The notes under the pieces were generated by a model. That model saw only the letters and a program-made list of their open reading frames with translations, had not been told where the DNA came from and did not search any database. DNA of 9,594 nucleotides from CAWEZN01 sp964498015 (lineage in GTDB: Bacteria; Zixibacteria; MSB-5A5; GN15; PGXB01), in contig CAZCFT010000087.1 in the NCBI GenBank assembly GCA_964498015.1, forward strand, positions 1 through 9,594, read 5' to 3'. Position 1 is the first letter of the stretch. Each line of letters starts with the position of its first letter. The translations under genes and the position numbers were made by a program. Below are positions 1 through 6,059 of this stretch, piece by piece.

Positions 1-453
1 ATTTTCCCGGGTGGCTCCCGCGGCGAATCTTTTTTCTTTGAAACGGCGGATCATGAATTCGGACTCGATATTGATTAGTTTTTTGGAAGGGTGCATCAGA
101 GCGCAGGCGACAAGAAATCCGGTAGCCGGATCGGTGGAGTACAACGCCCAATCAAGGCGGGATTTGCATTCTGTATGCCCCGGGTGGCAGTGGATAGCAT
201 ATATCATTTCTGCCGGAAGATTGTAAGTTTTCAGCCAATTCTCAGTAATGAAAGTATGGCGGTCCGGTTGATTTGCGGTAACATTATAATCGAGGTCATG
301 CAATAACCCGGTCAAGCCCCAGAGATTTTTATCTTCCGCAAAATGCTCGGCCAGCCGAATCATGCCGGCCTCAACAGATAGAATATGCTTCCTCAGGTTT
401 TTATTGGCGATTTTTGACTCCATCAAAGTTAGAGCCTCGGCGCGTTCGAGCAA
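1..453 (-). CDS. HD-domain phosphohydrolase (partial, C-terminus off the left edge)
   Basis: Reading the minus strand gives 151 codons with no stop up to the window edge. The protein has the HD metal-dependent phosphohydrolase pattern: H23 in a helix (LRKHILSVEAGM), the HD doublet H52-D53 in GLLHDLDYN, a histidine-rich stretch IHCHPGH at 87-93, and D108 in STDPATGF. Such soluble HDIG-type proteins normally act on phosphoester or nucleotide substrates; the substrate cannot be read from sequence. I chose TTG at 453-451 because AGAGG lies about 5 bases upstream and the start gives an N-terminus (LERAEALTLMESK) of the kind usual for this group. ATG at 423 is the alternative, and an upstream in-frame stop lies near 556. 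It is divergent from the membrane protein on the right, with about 95 bp between. The family call is secure; the start is less so. Confidence 0.85.
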   Translation of the reverse strand, partial: MLERAEALTLMESKIANKNLRKHILSVEAGMIRLAEHFAEDKNLWGLTGLLHDLDYNVTANQPDRHTFITENWLKTYNLPAEMIYAIHCHPGHTECKSRLDWALYSTDPATGFLVACALMHPSKKLINIESEFMIRRFKEKRFAAGATREN

Positions 454-549
454 AATATCCTCTTTTCTCAAAAAATAAACAGGACAATAATAATCAATCT
501 CCGAGTGAAAGTCAAAAGCGTCGTTTATGATACTTGACCCGAGATATTT
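454..549. promoter_or_regulatory. Divergent intergenic region
   Basis: This AT-rich gap separates two divergently transcribed genes, so it should hold the promoters of both. A TATGAT (526-531) and a TTGACC (534-539) are present on the plus strand, but neither has a convincing partner hexamer at normal spacing. I see no clear operator or hairpin. Confidence 0.35.
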
Positions 550-2535
550 ATGCAGTTAATTACAAAGATTATGGCTGAAAATAGTCAAAGGCCGCCGATG
601 ATTTTCTTGCCAATTTTGGCTCTGGGAGGAATCTACTTTGCGGCCTCGATAATTCCGATCGACAGGCTCTGGGGTTTTAATCTTCTCAAATTTTATTCAA
701 TCCCATTTCAGATCGGCATGATTGTTTTGCTTGCGGCTATCAGTGTTGCGGCAATTTCGGAATGGTTGGGTAGAGCAATTATTAAAGCAAATAATTTATG
801 GGAATATCTGCCACGGGTTGGACGGATGATAGTAATTGCTCTTATTACTTTCATCGTGTTCTATGTACTGAGGGTACATGTTCATTCCCTCGGGGACGGT
901 TATCAGCGAATCAATCAAATTGAGAAGGGATTCTATTTTTATCATACGGAACTGCTGGACTTTTTCCTGCATGCTGTTCTGTACCGGATATCTAACCTTT
1001 TTGCAAAAGTGTCCGGAGAGAGTATCTATGCTTTTTATAGTATGATCTGCGGGACAATTTTCGTCACCGTGATTTATCTTTTCAAATTCCCGGAAAGTTG
1101 GAAGGATGAGAGTTCATCTTACATTAAATGGCTGATTATATCTATGGGAGGAATACAACTCTTTTTCGGCTATGCGGAATCGTACTCTCTGTACTATCCG
1201 ATGTCTCTTATATATATCTTGATGGCGGTAAAATATCTTGAGACCGGAAGAGGGATTATTGGGACGACGGTTGTATATATATTTATTCCTTTTATTCATC
1301 TGACCGGTATTTTTCTTCTGCCTTCATTCCTATATATTCTTTTTCAACATTATCGAAACAGTAATCAACTCAGTCAGGAACCGGGGAAAGTAAAAATATC
1401 TATCAAGCGACATTTGCCTTTATTGATGTTCACGGTGTCGATGGCTCTGTTGTGTACTATGGCGCTGTTAGCCGAAAAGAGAGGGCAGACGTACTCAAGC
1501 GGATTTGCCAATAAAGCGCTCCCTATTTTCTCCACAAATCCATATTCGGTCTTCTCATTTTCGCATTTGCTGGATATTCTGAATGAACTGCTTCTGGTGA
1601 TGCCGGCGCCTTTGATTCTATTATATTATCTTTCGCGGAGGAAAAAAGAAGAGCATAACGCGAACCAATTTTATTTTCTTGGAATCATTGCCCTTTCGGC
1701 TGTACTCTTTCTTCTATTTCTTGATCCTCGGCTTGGCTTTGCCCGTGATTGGGACCTTTTCTCGATTCCGGCGGCAAGCGTGGGATTGGCTATCATTTTA
1801 TACCGCAAATTCAATTCCCACGCAGATGGCCAGCATGCTCTATTGCGATCGTTGCTCTTTGTATCGATCATATTTTCCGGGATATGGGTGATGGCAAATT
1901 CATCGACCAATACACAATTAACCAGAGCGGAGGAATTGCTCAAATTAAGCGACCGCGAGAGACGGTATGGAACCGAACTTCTGGCTCAGTACTATTTTGC
2001 GGAAGCCGGAAATATCGATAAGGGTTTGGAACTCCTCAAATCGATTCCGGATAATATGAAAAATGCGCATGTCTATAGCGCTATCGCCAAAGCCGAGCTT
2101 GATCTGGAGCATTTTGGCAAGGCGCTTCAGGATGCAAGAAGAAGTATTCAGATTGATTCTCTCGATCCTCTCCCTCATTTTGTAGCCGGGTCGGCTCTGA
2201 TAGGGATGGACAGCTCGGGATCGGCTATCCCCTATTTTCTGGCGGCTGAGAGATTAGCGCCGAATGACCCGAAAATCCTGAATATGCTGGGGAGAGCATA
2301 TATGGGGGTCGGTGATTATAACACCGCCGGCCAAAGTTTCAGGCGGATAATCCAATTCGACCCGAAGTTTCCTGTGGCGTATTTTAATCTTGGGTTTCTT
2401 TTTTATCGGACGGGACATCTCGATTCGGCCTATTTTTATACGACAAGAGGTCTGGAAATCGATTCCTCGGACGCAATTGGCCATGAGTTGATGAATACGA
2501 TAATAAGACGGGCGCAAGAATCGGGGAGGCAATGA
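550..2535 (+). CDS. Polytopic membrane protein with C-terminal TPR array (GT-C-like)
   Basis: This 661-residue protein has two halves. Residues 17-449 hold about 12 hydrophobic segments (roughly 17-35, 52-70, 93-108, 158-178, 192-208, 213-230, 238-263, 289-307, 342-361, 373-391, 403-418, 432-449). Residues 506-642 are four consecutive 34-residue tetratricopeptide repeats starting near 506, 541, 575 and 609, with a weaker helical pair before them. The first long loop after a membrane helix carries an acidic site (HSLGDGYQRINQIEKG, 112-127). A second conserved-looking loop is DPRLGFARDWDLFS (392-405). An acidic loop after early helices plus a soluble C-terminal TPR domain recalls GT-C glycosyltransferases and TMTC-like proteins, which use lipid-linked sugars. 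That is inference from architecture; no family was confirmed. ATG 550 and ATG 571 (MAENSQR) are both possible starts and neither has a good ribosome binding site. Confidence 0.85.
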   Translation: MQLITKIMAENSQRPPMIFLPILALGGIYFAASIIPIDRLWGFNLLKFYSIPFQIGMIVLLAAISVAAISEWLGRAIIKANNLWEYLPRVGRMIVIALITFIVFYVLRVHVHSLGDGYQRINQIEKGFYFYHTELLDFFLHAVLYRISNLFAKVSGESIYAFYSMICGTIFVTVIYLFKFPESWKDESSSYIKWLIISMGGIQLFFGYAESYSLYYPMSLIYILMAVKYLETGRGIIGTTVVYIFIPFIHLTGIFLLPSFLYILFQHYRNSNQLSQEPGKVKISIKRHLPLLMFTVSMALLCTMALLAEKRGQTYSSGFANKALPIFSTNPYSVFSFSHLLDILNELLLVMPAPLILLYYLSRRKKEEHNANQFYFLGIIALSAVLFLLFLDPRLGFARDWDLFSIPAASVGLAIILYRKFNSHADGQHALLRSLLFVSIIFSGIWVMANSSTNTQLTRAEELLKLSDRERRYGTELLAQYYFAEAGNIDKGLELLKSIPDNMKNAHVYSAIAKAELDLEHFGKALQDARRSIQIDSLDPLPHFVAGSALIGMDSSGSAIPYFLAAERLAPNDPKILNMLGRAYMGVGDYNTAGQSFRRIIQFDPKFPVAYFNLGFLFYRTGHLDSAYFYTTRGLEIDSSDAIGHELMNTIIRRAQESGRQ

Positions 2536-2557
2536 GTTTCATTGAGGCTCAAATGAC

Positions 2558-2586
2558 TTGACATAACGCCCGATAAAGATTAAAAT
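2558..2586 (+). promoter_or_regulatory. Sigma70-type promoter of tRNA-His
   Basis: The -35 TTGACA (2558-2563) is perfect and the -10 TAAAAT (2581-2586) matches five of six, with an optimal 17-base spacer. Transcription would start around 2593, a few bases before the tRNA. This is the best promoter in the window. Confidence 0.78.
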
Positions 2587-2600
2587 GGCTTTTCGGTGAT

Positions 2601-2675
2601 GCTGGGGTAGCTCAGTTGGTATAGAGCGCCTGACTGTGGATCAGGAGGTCGGGAGTTCAACTCTCCCCCCCAGTA
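2601..2675 (+). tRNA. tRNA-His (GTG), lacking G-1, with G1:U72 and A73
   Basis: The full cloverleaf can be drawn: acceptor GCTGGGG/CCCCAGT, TA at positions 8-9, D stem GCTC/GAGC with a 10-base loop, anticodon stem CCTGA/TCAGG with loop CTGTGGA (anticodon GTG at 2636-2638), variable AGGTC, T stem GGGAG/CTCCC with loop TTCAACT. CCA is not encoded. The acceptor end is unusual for bacterial tRNA-His. The base at -1 is T (2600), not G; the first pair is G1:U72; the discriminator is A73 (2675) rather than C73. These are the features described for alphaproteobacterial tRNA-His of the Caulobacter type, where HisRS reads the anticodon, U72 and A73. The neighbouring hisS has a matching divergent motif 2. 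The identity as tRNA-His rests on the anticodon and on this linkage. Confidence 0.95.
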
Positions 2676-2807
2676 GATTTTATTGAATCCAATAGATATA
2701 TCGAGGGTGGCAGGGGTCATCCAGAGGCGGGCAAGTGCAGGGCTAGTTCCCTATAAAAAATCATTTCATTTCCTGACAAAAAAGTATTAATTGAGCGGAA
2801 TAATTCT

Positions 2808-2838
2808 GTCAAGACCGCAAGGGGTCTTGACCTATAAT
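2808..2838 (+). promoter_or_regulatory. Inverted repeat abutting a TATAAT box upstream of hisS
   Basis: The arms GTCAAGACC (2808-2816) and GGTCTTGAC (2823-2831) are a perfect 9-bp inverted repeat with loop GCAAGG. One base later comes a perfect TATAAT (2833-2838), nine bases before the hisS ATG. No -35 hexamer stands at normal spacing; the repeat fills that position. It could be a DNA operator over a promoter that yields an almost leaderless mRNA, or an RNA hairpin in a longer leader read from upstream. No T-tract follows, so it is not a standard terminator. Confidence 0.45.
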
Positions 2839-2847
2839 GAAGATTAT

Positions 2848-4311
2848 ATGATTGAGAAGAAACAGATACGCAAGGTTGAGCCGAAGATTCTGAAGGGATT
2901 TCGGGATTATCCGCCGGAAGAGGAAATTGCCCGGCAGAAATTAATCGAAAAAACCAGGACGGTCTATGAAAGGCATGGTTTCCTGCCTCTGCAGACTCCG
3001 GCTCTGGAATTTGCCGAGACATTACTGGGCGGCGATTATACGAGTGATAATCTTAAGGAGCTGTTTGGTTTTCATGGGCCGGATGAGGTCGATATGGCGT
3101 TGCGATACGAATTTACCGTGTCGCTGGCCCGGTATATCGCCTGCAATCCGGAGCTGGTTCTCCCCTTCCGACGGTACCAGTATGGGCCGGTCTGGCGGGT
3201 GGACAAGCCGGGACCCGGACGGTATCGCGAATTCATGCAGTGCGATTTTGATATTGTTGGGACATCATCGATGCTGGCCGATGCCGAAATAATTGCGGTG
3301 ATGGTGGAGGTATTAGATTATCTCGGCATAAAGAATTTTGTCGTAAGATATTCCAATAGAAAGCTTATCAATGGTCTTATTTCGTATGCGGGAATAGCGT
3401 CAGAAAAGGCGATGGATGTTTTCCGGGTGATCGATAAGCTGGAAAAGCAAGGGAAAGATGCAGTACTGATGGAACTCGGGCCGGGGCGGACTGATAAGTC
3501 GGGAGATAAGATTCCCGGATTGAATCTGGCTGATAAACAGATAAGCCTGCTGAATGATTTTCTGGAGATCGCTCAGGATCCTAAAAGCGACAAATTGACT
3601 GCCGCGGAAAAACTTCTCGGAAATATTGAAATATCAAAGCAAGGGATTGACGAGCTTTATCAAATAAAAGAATATCTGAAACAGATGAGTACGCCAGACG
3701 AAAAGTCAAAAATCGATATAACGATCGTCCGGGGGTTGGGGTATTATACCGGGCCAGTGTATGAAACAACCCTTCTTAATCTTCCCGAATACGGGTCGGT
3801 TTTTTCCGGCGGCAGATATGATAATTTAATCGAACGGTTCTCGAATAAATCATTGCCCGCGACCGGCACGTCATTCGGGGTGGATAGAATGCTGGCGGCA
3901 TTGATCGAGCTGAAGGCAATTGAATTGAAAAAAGCAACGGCGGACGTTCTGGTCACGACCATGGATAGAACCCGAATATCAGATTATCTTGCCATAGTAA
4001 ATGAAATCCGCATGGCCGGGATCAACGCCGAGCTATATATGGGCGAGACCAAGAACCTGAACAAGCAGTTAAAATATGCCGACCGGGTCGGCATTCCGCT
4101 GGCAGTGATTGCCGGGTCGGATGAATTTGAATCGGGGACGGTTACTGTCAAAGACCTCCGCATTGGCGCCGAAGTGGCCAAGGGTGTTTCTGACCGGCAG
4201 GAATGGCTCAAGGCGGAGAATGTACAGACGGCGGTCAGGCGTGAAGAGATGATTGGGCATATCAGAAGATTACTCGCGGTTCCGTTGGGAAATCCGCCTG
4301 TGGCGGACTGA
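2848..4311 (+). CDS. hisS: Histidyl-tRNA synthetase, eukaryote/alphaproteobacterium-like type
   Basis: This cytoplasmic class II enzyme attaches histidine to tRNA-His. With ATG 2848 it has 487 residues, longer than the roughly 420 of common bacterial HisRS. Landmarks are: N-terminal KILKGFRDYPP (13-23); motif 2 at about 106-137 with R117, R125, E128 and Q131 (VWRVDKPGPGRYREFMQCDFD); the histidine-binding HisA motif VRGLGYYTGPVYE (294-306, R295); SGGRYDNL (320-327); motif 3 PATGTSFGVDRM (337-348, R347); and an anticodon-binding domain from about 365 to 460. An insertion occupies about 165-290. GRYREFMQCDFDIVG and PATGTSFGVDR resemble eukaryotic and alphaproteobacterial HisRS rather than the E. 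coli type (GRYRQFHQLGCE). The frame is open upstream to a TTG at 2791, but ATG 2848 has GAAG five bases before it and fits the family N-terminus. It follows tRNA-His by 172 bp. Intact catalytic motifs and the anticodon domain argue against a HisZ paralogue. Confidence 0.96.
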   Translation: MIEKKQIRKVEPKILKGFRDYPPEEEIARQKLIEKTRTVYERHGFLPLQTPALEFAETLLGGDYTSDNLKELFGFHGPDEVDMALRYEFTVSLARYIACNPELVLPFRRYQYGPVWRVDKPGPGRYREFMQCDFDIVGTSSMLADAEIIAVMVEVLDYLGIKNFVVRYSNRKLINGLISYAGIASEKAMDVFRVIDKLEKQGKDAVLMELGPGRTDKSGDKIPGLNLADKQISLLNDFLEIAQDPKSDKLTAAEKLLGNIEISKQGIDELYQIKEYLKQMSTPDEKSKIDITIVRGLGYYTGPVYETTLLNLPEYGSVFSGGRYDNLIERFSNKSLPATGTSFGVDRMLAALIELKAIELKKATADVLVTTMDRTRISDYLAIVNEIRMAGINAELYMGETKNLNKQLKYADRVGIPLAVIAGSDEFESGTVTVKDLRIGAEVAKGVSDRQEWLKAENVQTAVRREEMIGHIRRLLAVPLGNPPVAD

Positions 4312-4337
4312 CGGCGCATAGGAATGTACAAGTGACC

Positions 4338-4388
4338 ATGAAAAGTAATGAGCTTATATCTTATTTGAAGAAATTGCGTCACCAATGA
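4338..4388 (+). CDS. Possible 16-codon upstream ORF, overlapping the next start
   Basis: A very short frame encoding MKSNELISYLKKLRHQ ends in a TGA that overlaps the ATG at 4385 as ATGA, the classic geometry for translational coupling. An in-frame GTG lies two codons earlier (4332) with AGGAA about seven bases before it. The peptide is basic and I recognise no family. It may be a coupling leader for the membrane protein, or chance. Confidence 0.2.
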   Translation: MKSNELISYLKKLRHQ

Positions 4389-5887
4389 TGGGCGGTATCA
4401 TGCTTCAGAAGAAAATTGCCATATTGATTGTCAGTCTCAGCGCAATCTGTGCGACCTTATTATGGGCGACTACTGGAAATGTCACTGTTGACAAAATCAG
4501 GCCTGAGGGGTCGAAGCGGACTTATCAGTTTTTGTTGAAAGACCAAAAATTCGGCCGGCTGGAATCAACTGCAAAAGGGAAAAGCTCTCTTGATGATATT
4601 GAGGGTTTCAGGTTTGACGAGGCGCTAAGCCTTGACCTCACGCCGCTTGGGAATCAATATGAGCTGAAAATAAAGAATAAGCATTATATAGATGAGCGGG
4701 GGCATTATATCGGCGATGAGATGAAAATTGAAGTCAATAATCAGGAGCAGTCCCTATATCTGAAGCACGCGGGGGATATTCTATCCGGATATTTCAAAAA
4801 GGATACTTCCAAGCAGACAGTGAATTTTTCGCTCGATAAGAATATTTTCAGCGCCGACAATAACATGATTGATCAGTATGAGATTTTTCTGGCCATGAGA
4901 GATTTCAAAGTCGGCGACACTATAATCGACTCCATTTTTGTGCCACAGGCGATGATCAAGGCCCCGGTGCAGATAGTGATTGAGGCGTTCACAGGGGTGC
5001 GATATGGCAGTTCGGTTGATTCTGCGTTTGTCTGCCATTTTATAGAACCATCAGACCAAATCGCATATATGACAAGGGCGAAGAAAATTGTCAGGCTGGC
5101 TCAACCCTCGCAGAGCATTACCGTAGAGCTGGTAGAAAATCCTCTTGATAAATTTAAGGCTCCGGCCAAATACGTTTCAATCGGGGATATTCTCAGAAGG
5201 ACTCCCCTCTACGCTGTCTACATGATTTTTGGCCTTGTCTTGTGCTCGCCATTTATTATCCGAAATTATCGCAAACCGATTATTTATATCGCTGTCATAC
5301 TTGGCGCATTCTCATATTATCTGCTCAAAATAACGCATGTCCCGCTTCAAGAATGGTACGCCTCATCGTACATTCTGCCCGGAATCCAAGCGGGCGGTTC
5401 TCTCTATTACTATGCCATATTCAGCGCCATATTTACCGGACTGATTCAAGAAGCGGTCAAATTCGTTCCTATCTTTCTGCTGTTTTATCTGGCGAGGGGG
5501 ATGACTAAGACCCCGATGATAATCGGTATTTTTTGCGCTATGGGATTTGGAGTGTATGAAGCGGGCGCTCTCACCGGCGCGGGTTATCAGGCCGGGGGCA
5601 TCAATATGATTTCCTGGCCGGTCTTTGAACGATTTTTTGCGATATTCTTTAATATTACAGCGGGGGCATTGGTCGGGTTCAGTCTCAACCGAGGATTGAA
5701 GTATATTCTATCTGCTCTGCTTAGCGCTATTCTGATTCATTCCCTTTCGAGCTATTTAATTGTATTGGTGCAAAAGAGGATCATAGATTTTGCAATTTTT
5801 GAAATTATCGTAGCCTTGATATATCTTTTATTCCTTCTCGCCGTCTATCTTTTTATCAGAAACTTCTCCGCCAGAAAAGCGTCTTGA
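4385..5887 (+). CDS. Membrane protein with extracytoplasmic domain and PrsW/YhfC-like intramembrane region
   Basis: The 500-residue protein begins with a signal peptide or anchor (about residues 6-29). A polar, probably beta-rich extracytoplasmic domain follows (about 30-260), then about seven hydrophobic segments from 272 to the end. The membrane part carries charged residues inside helices: QEAVKF (355-360, E356 and K359), GFGVYEAG (387-394, E392), FERFFAIFFNITAGALVG (414-431) and H452 in LIHSLSSYL. The order ExxK, then FGxxE, then a late His is the layout of PrsW/YhfC-type putative glutamic intramembrane proteases. The first site is QE rather than the usual EE, so proteolytic activity is a hypothesis. 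I do not recognise the N-terminal domain. ATG 4385 and ATG 4400 (MLQKKIAIL, after GGCGG) are both plausible starts. It lies 73 bp after hisS, possibly co-transcribed. Confidence 0.8.
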   Translation: MMGGIMLQKKIAILIVSLSAICATLLWATTGNVTVDKIRPEGSKRTYQFLLKDQKFGRLESTAKGKSSLDDIEGFRFDEALSLDLTPLGNQYELKIKNKHYIDERGHYIGDEMKIEVNNQEQSLYLKHAGDILSGYFKKDTSKQTVNFSLDKNIFSADNNMIDQYEIFLAMRDFKVGDTIIDSIFVPQAMIKAPVQIVIEAFTGVRYGSSVDSAFVCHFIEPSDQIAYMTRAKKIVRLAQPSQSITVELVENPLDKFKAPAKYVSIGDILRRTPLYAVYMIFGLVLCSPFIIRNYRKPIIYIAVILGAFSYYLLKITHVPLQEWYASSYILPGIQAGGSLYYYAIFSAIFTGLIQEAVKFVPIFLLFYLARGMTKTPMIIGIFCAMGFGVYEAGALTGAGYQAGGINMISWPVFERFFAIFFNITAGALVGFSLNRGLKYILSALLSAILIHSLSSYLIVLVQKRIIDFAIFEIIVALIYLLFLLAVYLFIRNFSARKAS

Positions 5888-5913
5888 TTAGGCATACGGC
5901 GTGAAAATTGGAT

Positions 5914-5942
5914 TTGACATACTACTTAAGTATAGTTATTCT
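5914..5942 (+). promoter_or_regulatory. Promoter upstream of the aminotransferase cluster, with a spacer palindrome
   Basis: TTGACA (5914-5919) and TATTCT (5937-5942) are 17 bases apart, a perfect -35 with a four-of-six -10. The spacer contains a perfect 10-bp palindrome TACTTAAGTA (5923-5932), placed where a dimeric regulator could block polymerase. Predicted transcription starts near 5949, leaving a leader of about 110 bases before the aminotransferase. Confidence 0.55.
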
Positions 5943-5962
5943 TGTAATAAGCGATTGGACTC

Positions 5963-6052
5963 ATGTCGGTGATTAATGATTTGCGGAATTGGATAATTAA
6001 AAGTATGGCAGTCGATTGCGCCGAGATGTTCGATTCGGATATTTGGTCTTGA
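5963..6052 (+). CDS. Possible 29-residue leader ORF or small protein
   Basis: An ATG (5963) opens 29 codons ending in TGA at 6050-6052, seven bases before the aminotransferase ATG. The stop overlaps that gene's ribosome binding site (TGAGG). The peptide begins MSVINDLRNW and ends CAEMFDSDIWS; it is acidic toward the end, with no membrane segment and no run of one amino acid as in a classical attenuator. Its own ribosome binding site is weak. It lies wholly inside the predicted leader. The case for translation is positional only. Confidence 0.25.
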   Translation: MSVINDLRNWIIKSMAVDCAEMFDSDIWS

Positions 6053-6059
6053 GGTAAAC

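Noticed and set aside
11..306. Two 71-codon plus-strand frames at the left edge
   Set aside because: Both are antisense to the HD-domain protein, whose motifs are unmistakable on the minus strand.
2700..2725. AGGGTGGCA resembling the T-box antiterminator sequence upstream of hisS
   Set aside because: The rest of the T-box core (ACCGCG) is absent, there is no terminator/antiterminator pair, and the leader is too short for the specifier stem.
2791..2847. N-terminal extension of HisRS from a TTG at 2791
   Set aside because: It would translate the inverted repeat and TATAAT, has no ribosome binding site, and extends beyond the usual family N-terminus; ATG 2848 fits better.
3984..4385. 133-codon minus-strand frame
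   Set aside because: It lies antisense to the HisRS anticodon-binding domain; its residues show no domain pattern, and the plus strand is clearly coding.
4385..5887. Possible polytopic transporter
   Set aside because: The signal-anchored extracytoplasmic domain and the ExxK/FGxxE/His order fit PrsW/YhfC-type proteins better, although this was not confirmed by a search.
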